Assembly: GCF_026167525.1 (NCBI RefSeq)
Contig: NZ_CP110679.1
Coordinates: 1,054,001-1,118,000 of the forward strand
Direction: 5' to 3'
Source of the DNA: Sphingomonas sp. M1-B02
Lineage (GTDB): Bacteria > Pseudomonadota > Alphaproteobacteria > Sphingomonadales > Sphingomonadaceae
Length of the DNA: 64,000 bases
Numbering within the stretch: position 1 is the stretch's first letter; the number at the start of each line of letters is the position of its first letter. A program made the translations under genes and the position numbers. Shown piece by piece: positions 49,730 to 58,289 of this stretch. The notes below the pieces were generated by a model. The model saw only the letters and a program-made list of their open reading frames with translations, was not told the origin of the DNA and ran no database searches.

Positions 49730-50149
49730 ATGAAGAAGCTCATTCTCGGCCTGGTCGCCGCATCGATCGCCGCAACGCCCGCCCTCGCCGCAGCTCCCCA
49801 GCGCGGCTATGACGCACCCCGCCAGCAGACGGTGGTGAAGCAGCGCCCCAACGGCACCGTCGTGGTCCAGCAGCGCAACCAGCGCGGCCAGGTCGTCCAG
49901 ATCAACAACCGCAACCAGCGCGGTCAGGTCGTGCGGGTCAACAACCGCAACCAGGCACGCAACTGGCAGCGCGGCCAGCGCTTCGACAGCCGCTATGCCA
50001 CCAATTATCGGCAGATCGACTATCGCCAGTACCGCGGCCTGGGCGCACCTCCCAGCGGCTACCGCTATGTCCAGTCGGGCAATGACGCGGTGCTGGTGGG
50101 CATCACCAGCGGGATCATCGGCGCGGTGTTCGCCAACCTGATCCGCTAA
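49730..50149 (+). CDS. Periplasmic RcnB-family protein
   Basis: 139 residues with a signal peptide (MKKLILGLVAASIAATPALAAAP). A basic, repeat-rich linker contains three NNRNQ/QRNQ-type units separated by RGQVV. The C-terminal domain (YRQIDYRQYRGLGAPPSGYRYVQSGNDAVLVGITSGIIGAVFANLI) is the RcnB fold. E. coli RcnB takes part in nickel and cobalt homeostasis; most alphaproteobacterial homologues are uncharacterised. ATG 49730 is preferred, with CAGGAG upstream. A strong terminator follows. Confidence 0.82.
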   Translation: MKKLILGLVAASIAATPALAAAPQRGYDAPRQQTVVKQRPNGTVVVQQRNQRGQVVQINNRNQRGQVVRVNNRNQARNWQRGQRFDSRYATNYRQIDYRQYRGLGAPPSGYRYVQSGNDAVLVGITSGIIGAVFANLIR

Positions 50150-50172
50150 ACCTGCCGGCAGACCGGCAAGCG

Positions 50173-50200
50173 AACGGCGGGGCTTCGGCCCCGCCGTTTT
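50173..50200 (+). terminator. Rho-independent terminator after the RcnB-like gene
   Basis: AACGGCGGGGC (50173-50183), a TTCG tetraloop, then GCCCCGCCGTT (50188-50198) with TT after it: a perfect 11-bp stem. Because its left side lacks an A run it serves mainly the plus strand, although the convergent halogenase gene ends just beyond at 50216. Confidence 0.88.
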
Positions 50201-50215
50201 CGCGTCAGCAGGCAA

Positions 50216-51700
50216 TCAGGCGGCGGCCGGGCAATAGCTCTGCAGGAACTGCGCATGCGGCGGCAGTTTGGCGACTCCGGCGCCGACATTGGCCGCAAGC
50301 GCCCCGAGGGCGTCGCGCAGATCGGTGGGCGGCATCATCCTGGCGAGTTCGTGATAGCTTTGCGGTTCGATCCCCTGCCCCATCAGTACCTGCACCCAGC
50401 TATCCACGCGGAACAGCTCGATCCCGTCCTGATGGGCCTCCGCCGCCTCGCGGAAGGCGGCGATGCGCGCGGTCAGCGAGTCGGGCACCGCCATCTCGCG
50501 GCATTGCTTCCAGAAAGCCGAATCGTCGCGCTGGTTGAGATGATAATGGAGGATGATGAAGTCGCGGATATTCTCCAGTTCCTGGCGCGACTGATCGTTG
50601 AAGCGATCGGCCACCGCCTCGCTCACCCCGCCGAAGGGGAAGGACTGGATAAGCCGGGTGATCGCGATCTTGACCAAATGGATGCTCGTCGATTCGAGCG
50701 GCTCGATGAACCCGCTCGCGAGCCCCAGCGCGACGCAATTGCCGTTCCACACTTTCCGGCGCCGCCCGGTGCGATAGCGGATCAACCGCGGATCGAAGAG
50801 AGGTTTACCTTCTATCTCGTTGAGAAGTTTCGTCTTTGCTTCGTCGTCGGACATAAAGTCGCTGGCGAAGACGATGCCGTTGCCGACGCGGTGCTGCAAC
50901 GGAATCTGCCACCGCCAGCCTGCCTGATGCGCGATCGCGCGCGTATAGGGAACCGGCGGACGCACCGACTCGGTCTGCACCGCATAGGCGCTGTTGGTCG
51001 CCAGCCAGTGGGTCCAATCCTCGAAACCGGTCTGCAGCGTCTGCTCGATCAGCAGCCCGCGAAAGCCGGTGCAGTCGAGGAAGAAGTCGCCTTCGATCCG
51101 GGCGCCCGATTCCAGCACAAGCGCGGTCAAATGCCTGCTTTCGGGATCCTGGTCGACGCTGGCGATCTTGCCCTCGACTCGCTTGACCCCCGCCGGCTCT
51201 GCAAGCTTGCGCAGGAAGCGGCCGTAGAGCGTGGCGTCGAGGTGATAGGCATAGTTGATCGTCGCGCCCTCGCCGGTGGCGAAGCGTCCCGCCTCGGCCG
51301 CCTGCAGTTCGAAGCAATAGTCGCTCAAACTGCCGCCGAATCCCTGCGCCTTGGCCTCCATCCAGAAATGGTGGAAGGGCGCCATCCACGTCGACTTGCG
51401 CCCGATCTCGCCGAAGCTGTGGACGTAGCGATCGCCCACTTTCCCCCAGTTTTCGAAGACGATGCCCAGCTTGAAGGTCGACTGCGTCTCGCGCATGAAG
51501 GTTGCCTCGTCGAGGCCGAGCAACTGGTGGAAGGTGCGCGAGGTCGGGATCGTCGATTCGCCCACGCCGACCGTGCCGATGTCGTCCGATTCGACCAGGG
51601 TGATGTCGAGCAGCGGACCCAATTGCTTGACCAACGCCGCCGCCGCGACCCAGCCGGCGGTGCCGCCGCCCGCGATCACAACCCGCCGGATCGCGCTCAT
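50216..51700 (-). CDS. Flavin-dependent tryptophan-halogenase-like protein
   Basis: 494 residues. The FAD motif GGGTAG is at 11-16, GES at 48-50, the conserved catalytic Lys is K77 in STFKLGIVFENW, WRWQIP (262-267) matches the WxWxIP halogenase signature, and EPLEST (333-338) carries the conserved Glu. These residues imply a working flavin halogenase site. Substrate is unknown; no secondary-metabolite genes are present. In sphingomonads, xanthomonads and Caulobacter such genes often sit with SapC, cupin-like and TonB receptor genes, exactly as here, so free tryptophan is not an obvious substrate. It overlaps the cupin gene by four bases. Confidence 0.92.
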   Translation of the reverse strand: MSAIRRVVIAGGGTAGWVAAAALVKQLGPLLDITLVESDDIGTVGVGESTIPTSRTFHQLLGLDEATFMRETQSTFKLGIVFENWGKVGDRYVHSFGEIGRKSTWMAPFHHFWMEAKAQGFGGSLSDYCFELQAAEAGRFATGEGATINYAYHLDATLYGRFLRKLAEPAGVKRVEGKIASVDQDPESRHLTALVLESGARIEGDFFLDCTGFRGLLIEQTLQTGFEDWTHWLATNSAYAVQTESVRPPVPYTRAIAHQAGWRWQIPLQHRVGNGIVFASDFMSDDEAKTKLLNEIEGKPLFDPRLIRYRTGRRRKVWNGNCVALGLASGFIEPLESTSIHLVKIAITRLIQSFPFGGVSEAVADRFNDQSRQELENIRDFIILHYHLNQRDDSAFWKQCREMAVPDSLTARIAAFREAAEAHQDGIELFRVDSWVQVLMGQGIEPQSYHELARMMPPTDLRDALGALAANVGAGVAKLPPHAQFLQSYCPAAA

Positions 51701-52731
51701 CGGTTGAGCCTCTGCAGAAGCTGCGCGCGCAAGCGCCGTGCGTTCATCTCGTCCATCACTCCCAGTGCTCCCCTCGCCTGCTCCGGCAGATGCGCGCCCC
51801 CGCGCTCCGCGTCGCCAAACACGTAAAAATCGAACAATGCCTTCCACCCTTGCTTCTCATGCTCGGGCCGGTCGCGCAGGCTGAGCAACGCGTGGAGCAA
51901 GGTGGTCTGGGGGGTGTCGATGAAGCGTGGCGAAGTGTTCCACCAATAGTTGATCATCGCATTGAAGCCGTCGAGCGCCTCGACCTGGTGCCACCATAAA
52001 GCGGGATAGATCAGCGCATCGCCGGGCTCCATCTCGGCCACCTCGGCCGCGGCAAGCGCTTCGGCGAAGCCAGGGTGGCGGGCGAGATCGGGTGCATCGA
52101 AGTCGACCATCGAGACCACCTGGCCCGCCGGCGTCAGGTCGAGCGGGCCTGGATAGAGATTGGCGACCTGATCGGGCGGGAACAGCGTGAAGCGCCGGCG
52201 CCCGACCATCGTGACCGCGATGTTGTTCGACATGTCGTAATGTGCCGAAGTCGTCGTCCGGTTGCCGATCCAGATGCTGACCAGCGGCGGATGCGCCACC
52301 AATTGCGGGTCGCCGAAGGAAAGCGCGGTCTCGGCCCGCAGCCCCGGCAGATACAGGTCGATGTCGGTCGAGCCGATGAAGACGGACTGGGCCTGCGGAT
52401 CGCCCATATGGGCGAGGATCGCGTCGAGATAGGCCGACAATGCGCCGCGCTCGCGGGCGAAATTGAGCCCGGTGCAATCCTCTTGATAGCCCCAGCGTCC
52501 CCCGATCGCCGGTTCGCCGACGAAGGCGGTGACGGGGCGGCCGCCGTCGAATTGCTTCAGCCAGGCAATCGCGGACTCCGCGCCCTGCAACCCGGCGGCC
52601 ACCAACGGCAGATCGCGGGCGATGCCGCGCAGGATAGCCGGGCGACCCTCGGCGATCAGCTCCGCCACGGGCAGGCTGCGCGCGTCGGCGCCCTCGATCA
52701 CGCGCGTGCGGCGGGTGATGGCAGGCATCAT
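51697..52731 (-). CDS. Cupin-like JmjC-type (Cupin_8) protein
   Basis: 344 residues. The cupin_8 domain has the iron-binding His-x-Asp in TTTSAHYDMSNNIAV and the distal His in PALWWHQVEALDGFN, with TLFPPDQVANLYPGPLDL between. This is the metal triad of FIH-like 2-oxoglutarate oxygenases, so hydroxylation of a protein or small molecule is plausible but unproven. It starts two bases after the sapC stop and overlaps the halogenase gene, so the three are read together. Confidence 0.88.
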   Translation of the reverse strand: MMPAITRRTRVIEGADARSLPVAELIAEGRPAILRGIARDLPLVAAGLQGAESAIAWLKQFDGGRPVTAFVGEPAIGGRWGYQEDCTGLNFARERGALSAYLDAILAHMGDPQAQSVFIGSTDIDLYLPGLRAETALSFGDPQLVAHPPLVSIWIGNRTTTSAHYDMSNNIAVTMVGRRRFTLFPPDQVANLYPGPLDLTPAGQVVSMVDFDAPDLARHPGFAEALAAAEVAEMEPGDALIYPALWWHQVEALDGFNAMINYWWNTSPRFIDTPQTTLLHALLSLRDRPEHEKQGWKALFDFYVFGDAERGGAHLPEQARGALGVMDEMNARRLRAQLLQRLNR

Positions 52732-52733
52732 CG

Positions 52734-53456
52734 TCAGCCGATTTCGTCCAGTAGCTTCTGCTTGCGGGCGATCAGCTGCTGGACGTTGCCGAGCGACGCC
52801 GCGGCCAAGGTGGCAAGTCGCAGCAGGCCCGATCGATGCAATCGCTCGAGCGGCTCGCCCGCAAGTGCGGCCAGCGCCTCGATATCCACGACGAAGACGT
52901 CGGGTACGGTGTAGCGGCGATCCTCGCTGACATCGATGCTGAGCGTGACCGGCGCAAGCAATCCCGCTTCGTCGAGCGCGGAATATGCGGCCGGGGCGGT
53001 TTCCATGCCATCGTAGAGCAGCCGCAGCACGGCGGTGATATGATCGAGATAGGTGGTATTGCCGCCATGTTCGAGGAACAACGGCAGGCCCTGGGCGTCG
53101 CCGACGCGCGGATCGTCCATATCGACATGGACCATGGGCTCGCTTGCCTCGTCGCCGACGGAGTTGCGCGAAATGCCGATCGAAAAGGGTCCGCGTCTGT
53201 GCGTGGCGGGGACATAGCGGCTCGCCCATCGATCGCCCGCGAGGAAGAGATTTTCGTCGCGATCGAGCCCCAGCAACGCAAAGGCCTGGAGCCCGGTCTC
53301 GCGACGACGGAAGATGATCGCGAACTCGCGCTGCAATTCCTCAAACTCGGCGGGGAAGACCAGCGCCTGATTGGCCGCGTCGCCGAAGTCGGCTCCCGCC
53401 CTCGGGCTGACGCGGAGAGCGGCATGGTCGATATTGTTGATCTGTACGGGGTTCAT
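52734..53456 (-). CDS. SapC-family protein
   Basis: 240 residues. FPAEFEELQREFAIIFRRRETGLQAFALLGLDRDENLFL, GPFSIGISRN, and GLPLFLEHGGNTTYLDHITAVLRLLYDGME are typical of SapC-type proteins found near TonB receptors. The family is named after a Campylobacter S-layer locus, but its biochemical role is not known to me. No signal peptide is visible. It follows the receptor terminator and starts a new unit, sapC-cupin-halogenase. Confidence 0.85.
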   Translation of the reverse strand: MNPVQINNIDHAALRVSPRAGADFGDAANQALVFPAEFEELQREFAIIFRRRETGLQAFALLGLDRDENLFLAGDRWASRYVPATHRRGPFSIGISRNSVGDEASEPMVHVDMDDPRVGDAQGLPLFLEHGGNTTYLDHITAVLRLLYDGMETAPAAYSALDEAGLLAPVTLSIDVSEDRRYTVPDVFVVDIEALAALAGEPLERLHRSGLLRLATLAAASLGNVQQLIARKQKLLDEIG

Positions 53457-53480
53457 CCGCTCCGGTCCTGTTATCGCGCA

Positions 53481-53508
53481 AATCTAGCAGCGCGCGGGCA
53501 ATGGACAA
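53481..53508 (-). promoter_or_regulatory. Possible promoter of the sapC-cupin-halogenase unit
   Basis: On the minus strand TTGTCC (53503-53508) and TAGATT (53481-53486) are 16 bases apart, 25 bases before the sapC start. Transcription should begin near 53474. Confidence 0.42.
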
Positions 53509-53513
53509 AAGAA

Positions 53514-53546
53514 AAAGGCCGCTGCACGCAGCGCGCGGCGGCCTTT
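53514..53546 (-). terminator. Rho-independent terminator of the large TonB receptor gene
   Basis: Minus-strand AAAGGCCGC pairs with GCGGCCTTT (53514-53522 and 53538-53546), and the loop contains a further hairpin. TTTTTC and TTTT follow. It lies 47 bases after the receptor stop. Confidence 0.8.
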
Positions 53547-53593
53547 CTCCCCCCTTTTATCGGGAGTGGGCGCCGGCCCACTCCCGAATTCGC

Positions 53594-56500
53594 TTAGAAG
53601 CGGAAGCGCGCACCCAGCCAGAAGCGGGGCTTGAGTTCCTGCACATATACGAGGTTGGTCTTCGTACGGGCGTACTGACGGAACGGCTCGCTCGTCAGGT
53701 TGACCGCTTCGAGCGACACGGCGAAGTTCTCCGTGACGTCGTAGCTGATATTCGCATCGAGCGTACCGAAGGTATCGGTGAACAGCGGATTGCGGTTGCC
53801 GCCTTGGTTCGTCCCCGACAGATATTTGTCGCGCCAGTTGTACGAGACACGAGCCGAGAGACCGCCCTTGTCATAGATCGCGGTCAAGTTGGCGCTGTCG
53901 CCGAGGCCCGTCAGTGCGAAGATATTCACGTTCGGATCGGCATAGGGGTCGACGTTCACGTTGCCGTCCACCTTGGTGTACGATGCCGCAAAGCCGAAGC
54001 CGGAGCGCCCGAAGAAGTGAGTCCAGGCGACTTCGAAGCCGTGAACATTGCCTTCACGGTTGTTGACCGGGCCGCTGATCGCGAAGGTGACCAGCGGATC
54101 GTTCGCGTCGCCCAGGATGTCGGTGGGCGTCGCGAGCTGCTGATTATAGTAGGTGTCGCGAAGGTTGCCGGTCACCGGATCCAGGTTCGCCTGGAAGGCG
54201 GCGGTGGCCGCTGCCTGGTTGCCACCATTCTGCACCAGCAGCGCGGTATAGCCGAACAGGTTGATGTCGCTCAGCGAGATGCCGTTGTTGCGCAGATAGT
54301 TCAACGCGATGCCCGACCGCGAACCCGCGGTACCGGCGCTCGGATCGCGCAGCCCGAACAGGCTGCCGTTGGTCACCTGGTTGCCGATGAAGTTACGCAC
54401 GTTCTTGTTGAAGAAGCCGACCGAGAAGAAGCTCGAGGGCTTGTAATACCATTCCAGCGAAACGTCGAAATTGTCCGATTCGAGCGGCAGCAGACCGGGA
54501 TCGTTCCGGGTGGCACCGGCAGGTGCGGCACCGAGCGCCGTCGGACGGTTCGGAGCGTTTGCGGTTACTGTGGCGAACAGGTTGCCATAGTCCGCGCGCG
54601 CCAGCGTCCGGCTGAACGAAGTACGTGCGACCACGTTGTCGAGCACTTCGATGTTGAAGTCCATCGACGGCAACAGATTCTCGTACTTGGCCTTCTGGAC
54701 CAGTGCGCCGCCGACAGGGCCGCCATCGACCAGGAAGTCATTGTCCGACTGCCAGCGCAGCGCGGCAGGGACCGACTGAAGCGCCACGGCCGTCACCGAG
54801 GTGCGCTCGTAGCGGACGCCGAACAGTGCGTTCGCACGCCGGCCGGCGATTTCGCCGCCCCAAGCCATCTGGCCGTACACGGCCCAGGTCTTCTCCCCAA
54901 CGGTATCGTCCGCCGAACCTTGGTTCATCACCGTACGACCGGCAATCCCGCTGGTCTGGTAATAAGGCGAAAACACGTCGAGAAGATCGACTGCATTGCC
55001 GCGGAAGGCGACCAAGGCCGATCCGGTCGAAGCCGGATCATATCTGTCGAACTTGCAGGTCATGCAGAAGGTCTTGACGAGGTCGCCTGCCCTCTGGCTG
55101 ACGATGCCGGTGTCGGTGATCCCCCAGTCGCCCAGCATCTGCTGGGTGTTCGACGTCACCGACCGCATTTTGGCATCGACAAAGTCGCCGCCGAAGCTGA
55201 AGCGGCTTCCCTCGCCCAGATCCCAGGCGAATTCCGCCCCATATTGATTGATCCGTGCTTCCTGCGCCGAGGTGATGGTGCGCGCGATCTGGGTTCCCAC
55301 GTCGCCGAGGTCGAGCTGGTTGTTGCAATTGCCGCCGCGTCCACCATTGGTCGCGTTGCAATCGTTGAGCGTCTCGGACTGCTGCGGGAAGCCGCTGCTG
55401 AAGTCGACGCGATGCGTGGCGCGCACCGGCGCACCGATCGAGATGGTCGTCGCTGACGAGCCATTCGAATTGTCCGGATCGGTGGTCGACTTCGAATGGT
55501 TGGCGTCGAGCGTCAGCGACAGGCTGTCGGTGAAATTCCACTTCAGGTTTCCGCCGAACGAATACAGTTCGGTGTCGGTGGCGAAGCGCTGCTGCTCGTA
55601 CCCCTTATCCGCCTGGACGGCTTCCGCCAGGATGATCGCGGTTTGCATCTGCGGGTCGGAGTCGAATGTGACGTTGGTGAATGGGCGCTGGAACCAGTTG
55701 GTCTGCTCGCTGCGCTCGTCGCTCAGCTTGTTGCGCGCATAAAGAGCGTCGACCGTGAGCTCGAAGCTGTCACTTGGCTTGAACTGGACGACCGCCTGGC
55801 CGTTCATGCGCTCGCGGCGATTCTCCGAGAACTGATAGCGGCTATCGTTCGGGATCTGAACATAAGGCGTCGTCGGCCGGTTGGTGATGTTCGTCGTCGG
55901 CCGGATATAGGCGCCGCCCGTGTTCAGAAAATCGGCCAGCGGCACGATGTTCCAATAGTTGGGGTTCGACTGGATCGAAGTCGATTCGCGCAGCTGGTAG
56001 CTGCCGAACACCGTGACCCCGAAGGTCTCGCTCGGATCCTTCCAGTTGAGCAGGCCCGATACTTCGGGGGTGATCTTGCTCAAATCTGCTTCGGCATTCT
56101 CGACCGTCCTGTCGTAGAGCGCCTTCGCGCCGATCGAGCCCGAGAAGCCGCTTTCGGCCGAATCGAGGGGGCGGCGGGTGACGATATTGATCGAGGCACC
56201 GATGCCGCCCGACGGGATGCTGGCGCGACCGGTCTTGTAAACCTCGAGCCTAGAGACACCTTCCGACGCCAGGTTCTGGAAGTCGAACGAGCGACCAGTG
56301 CCGCGCGCAAAGGCGTTGCCGGTGCTGGTGTCGATGCTCGTCGAGGGCAGCTGGCGACCGTTGATCGTTACCAGATTGAAACCGCCGCTAAAGCCCCGGA
56401 CCGCGACCTGCGAACCTTCGCCGTTTGCGCGCGTGATCGATACGCCGGTAATCCGCTGGAGCGACTCGGCGAGGTTGGTGTCCGGGAACTTGCCGATATC

Positions 56501-56728
56501 CTCGGCGGAAATCGCGTCAACGACGCCGGCGGAGTTGCGCTTGATCTCAATCGCGGCGTCCAGCGCGGCGCGGATGCCGCTGACGACGATCTCGTCGCTC
56601 GCCTGGTCCTGCTGCGCGGCTGCGCCCGAATCCTGCGCCAGCGCCATGCCGGGCATCATCAAACTGGTGGTGATTGCTATAGCGGATGCCGAGCGCACAA
56701 GCGCCGACGAAAGCCGAATGCTCTTCAT
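53594..56728 (-). CDS. Large TonB-dependent receptor of the Xanthomonas-Caulobacter type
   Basis: 1044 residues with a signal peptide (SASAIAITTSLMMPGMALAQ). The plug opens with DEIVVSGIRAALDAAIEIKRNSAGVVDAISAEDIGKFPDTNLAESLQRITGVSITRANGEGSQVAVRGF, the hallmark of this subfamily. A long barrel follows, ending in FWLGARFRF. Members import plant- or polymer-derived carbohydrates and other large nutrients. Neighbours (SapC, cupin, halogenase; glycosidase-like enzyme on the other side) and the LacI-type operators upstream support a carbohydrate-like substrate. Confidence 0.95.
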   Translation of the reverse strand: MKSIRLSSALVRSASAIAITTSLMMPGMALAQDSGAAAQQDQASDEIVVSGIRAALDAAIEIKRNSAGVVDAISAEDIGKFPDTNLAESLQRITGVSITRANGEGSQVAVRGFSGGFNLVTINGRQLPSTSIDTSTGNAFARGTGRSFDFQNLASEGVSRLEVYKTGRASIPSGGIGASINIVTRRPLDSAESGFSGSIGAKALYDRTVENAEADLSKITPEVSGLLNWKDPSETFGVTVFGSYQLRESTSIQSNPNYWNIVPLADFLNTGGAYIRPTTNITNRPTTPYVQIPNDSRYQFSENRRERMNGQAVVQFKPSDSFELTVDALYARNKLSDERSEQTNWFQRPFTNVTFDSDPQMQTAIILAEAVQADKGYEQQRFATDTELYSFGGNLKWNFTDSLSLTLDANHSKSTTDPDNSNGSSATTISIGAPVRATHRVDFSSGFPQQSETLNDCNATNGGRGGNCNNQLDLGDVGTQIARTITSAQEARINQYGAEFAWDLGEGSRFSFGGDFVDAKMRSVTSNTQQMLGDWGITDTGIVSQRAGDLVKTFCMTCKFDRYDPASTGSALVAFRGNAVDLLDVFSPYYQTSGIAGRTVMNQGSADDTVGEKTWAVYGQMAWGGEIAGRRANALFGVRYERTSVTAVALQSVPAALRWQSDNDFLVDGGPVGGALVQKAKYENLLPSMDFNIEVLDNVVARTSFSRTLARADYGNLFATVTANAPNRPTALGAAPAGATRNDPGLLPLESDNFDVSLEWYYKPSSFFSVGFFNKNVRNFIGNQVTNGSLFGLRDPSAGTAGSRSGIALNYLRNNGISLSDINLFGYTALLVQNGGNQAAATAAFQANLDPVTGNLRDTYYNQQLATPTDILGDANDPLVTFAISGPVNNREGNVHGFEVAWTHFFGRSGFGFAASYTKVDGNVNVDPYADPNVNIFALTGLGDSANLTAIYDKGGLSARVSYNWRDKYLSGTNQGGNRNPLFTDTFGTLDANISYDVTENFAVSLEAVNLTSEPFRQYARTKTNLVYVQELKPRFWLGARFRF

Positions 56729-56803
56729 AGGTCCCCTCCTAAATCAGCGCGCCCAGGGCTCGCCGCATGCCGTTTATTTTATGAGTCGGCCGTTACCGCT
56801 CGA

Positions 56804-56817
56804 TGTTAACGCTACCA
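56804..56817. promoter_or_regulatory. LacI-family-type operator 1
   Basis: TGTTAACGCTACCA has the TG..CG..CA frame of LacI-family operators and differs from the site at 56851 in only three bases. It covers the likely -10 of the receptor promoter, so binding should repress. Similar boxes (TGGTAGCGCTAACA type) control sugar-linked TonB receptor genes in Xanthomonas. No LacI gene is in the window. Confidence 0.55.
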
Positions 56818-56836
56818 TGCTGTCCGGCGTTGTCAA
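56809..56836 (-). promoter_or_regulatory. Probable receptor promoter
   Basis: A consensus -35 TTGACA (minus strand, 56831-56836) is followed after 16 bases by TAGCGT (56809-56814), a poor -10 that lies within operator 1. The start would be about 75 bases above the receptor ATG. Confidence 0.45.
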
Positions 56837-56850
56837 CGGGAACAATGGCC

Positions 56851-56864
56851 TGAAAGCGCTACCA
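56851..56864. promoter_or_regulatory. LacI-family-type operator 2
   Basis: TGAAAGCGCTACCA, in the same direction as operator 1 and 47 bases from it centre to centre. It lies upstream of the receptor -35 box; a repressor could bridge the two sites. Confidence 0.5.
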
Positions 56865-56898
56865 AGAGGGTCAGATTTTATCATTTGGGATCAGTTGT

Positions 56899-56917
56899 TT
56901 GCGTTGTTTAAACGCAA
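56899..56917. promoter_or_regulatory. Palindromic site before the LldD-type gene
   Basis: TTGCGTT (56899-56905) and AACGCAA (56911-56917) form a perfect 7-bp inverted repeat around GTTTA, about 170 bases upstream of the plus-strand dehydrogenase start. It is a possible regulator site of a second kind. The rest of 56729-57086 shows nothing else I can name. Confidence 0.4.
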
Positions 56918-57086
56918 GGTTGTGAAGGATTTTCGTTCGCTGCGACAAAAATCACACAGCCGTCTGCCCAACGGCGCGCGGCGAAACAGAAGATGCCTAG
57001 GCGCACCCCGGCGATTTTCGAATCGCTTATCGGACGCGGAAGCGGCTCGACAGTAGCTTCCAGTTTATGGCACCGCATATCACGCG

Positions 57087-58244
57087 ATGAGACAAGCAGC
57101 CTCCACCCTCGATTATCGCGAGCTCGCTCGCCGTCGGCTCCCCCATTTCCTGTTCGAATATATCGACGGCGGTTCCTATGCCGAGGTGACGCTGCGCCGG
57201 AATGTCGACGACCTCTCCGCGATCGCGCTGCGCCAGCGCGTGCTTTGCGACGTCTCCACGCTCGATCTGACGACCAGCCTGTTCGGGCGCGCGGTGGCGC
57301 TCCCGGTGGCGCTCGCGCCGATTGGGCTCGCCGGGATGAACGCGCGCCGCGGCGAGGTACAGGCCGCGCGCGCCGCCGAGAAAGCGGGCATCCCCTTCTG
57401 CCTCTCCACCGTCTCCGCCTGCCCGCTGCCGGAAGTCGCGGCGGGCACCAGCGCGCCCTTCTGGTTCCAGCTCTACATGATCCGCGATCGCGGCTTCATG
57501 GCCGAGCTGCTCGATCTCGCCACCGCCGCCGGCTGCGACGCCCTGGTGTTCACAGTAGATATGCCGGTCCCCGGCTCGCGCTACCGCGACTACCGCTCGG
57601 GGCTGGCCGGCGCGAGCGGCATGGCGGGAGGGCTACGCCGCGCCTGGCAGGCGGTCCAGCGCCCCGCCTGGGCGTGGGACGTCGGCTTGCACGGCCGCCC
57701 GCACCAGCTCGGCAATGTCGCGCCGGTGCTCGGCAAGAATAGCGGGCTCGAGGACTTCTTCGCCTGGATGCGCAACAATTTCGACCCCAAGGTGAGTTGG
57801 AGCGACCTGGAGTTCATCCGCTCGCGCTGGAGCGGACCGCTGATCATCAAGGGCATCCTCGATCCGGAAGATGCACGCGCCGCCGCCGAGGCGGGCGCGG
57901 ACGGCATCGTCGTCTCCAATCATGGCGGGCGCCAGCTCGACGGCGTCCCCTCCACCGCGCAGGCGCTGCCGCCGATCGCCGATGCCGTGGGTGACAAGCT
58001 GACCGTGCTCGCCGACGGCGGCGTCCGCACCGGACTCGACGTCGTCCGTATGCTCGCGCTCGGCGCCAAGGGCGTGCTGCTCGGGCGAGTCTGGGCCTAT
58101 GCGCTTGCCGCGCGCGGCGAGGCCGGGGTTGCCCACATGCTCCAGCTGATCGAGGCCGAGATGCGCGTGGCGATGGCGCTTACCGGCTGCACCAGCATCG
58201 ACAAGATCAGCCGCGACGCGCTCGTGGAAACCGGTTACCGTTAA
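57087..58244 (+). CDS. lldD: FMN-dependent L-lactate dehydrogenase (LldD type)
   Basis: 385 residues. Close in pattern to E. coli Lld[48 protein letters not shown] FMN site, [46 protein letters not shown], and K255 with the catalytic H279 in [12 protein letters not shown]. It oxidises an L-2-hydroxy acid to the keto acid and passes electrons to the quinone pool. L-lactate is the likeliest substrate, but neighbours make a sugar-derived hydroxy acid conceivable. It lacks the C-terminal tail of the E. coli enzyme. Confidence 0.9.
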   Translation: MRQAASTLDYRELARRRLPHFLFEYIDGGSYAEVTLRRNVDDLSAIALRQRVLCDVSTLDLTTSLFGRAVALPVALAPIGLAGMNARRGEVQAARAAEKAGIPFCLSTVSACPLPEVAAGTSAPFWFQLYMIRDRGFMAELLDLATAAGCDALVFTVDMPVPGSRYRDYRSGLAGASGMAGGLRRAWQAVQRPAWAWDVGLHGRPHQLGNVAPVLGKNSGLEDFFAWMRNNFDPKVSWSDLEFIRSRWSGPLIIKGILDPEDARAAAEAGADGIVVSNHGGRQLDGVPSTAQALPPIADAVGDKLTVLADGGVRTGLDVVRMLALGAKGVLLGRVWAYALAARGEAGVAHMLQLIEAEMRVAMALTGCTSIDKISRDALVETGYR

Positions 58245-58289
58245 ACCGAATCGACCGGGCATAAGTCCGGCGAAAACAGGGGATTGAGG

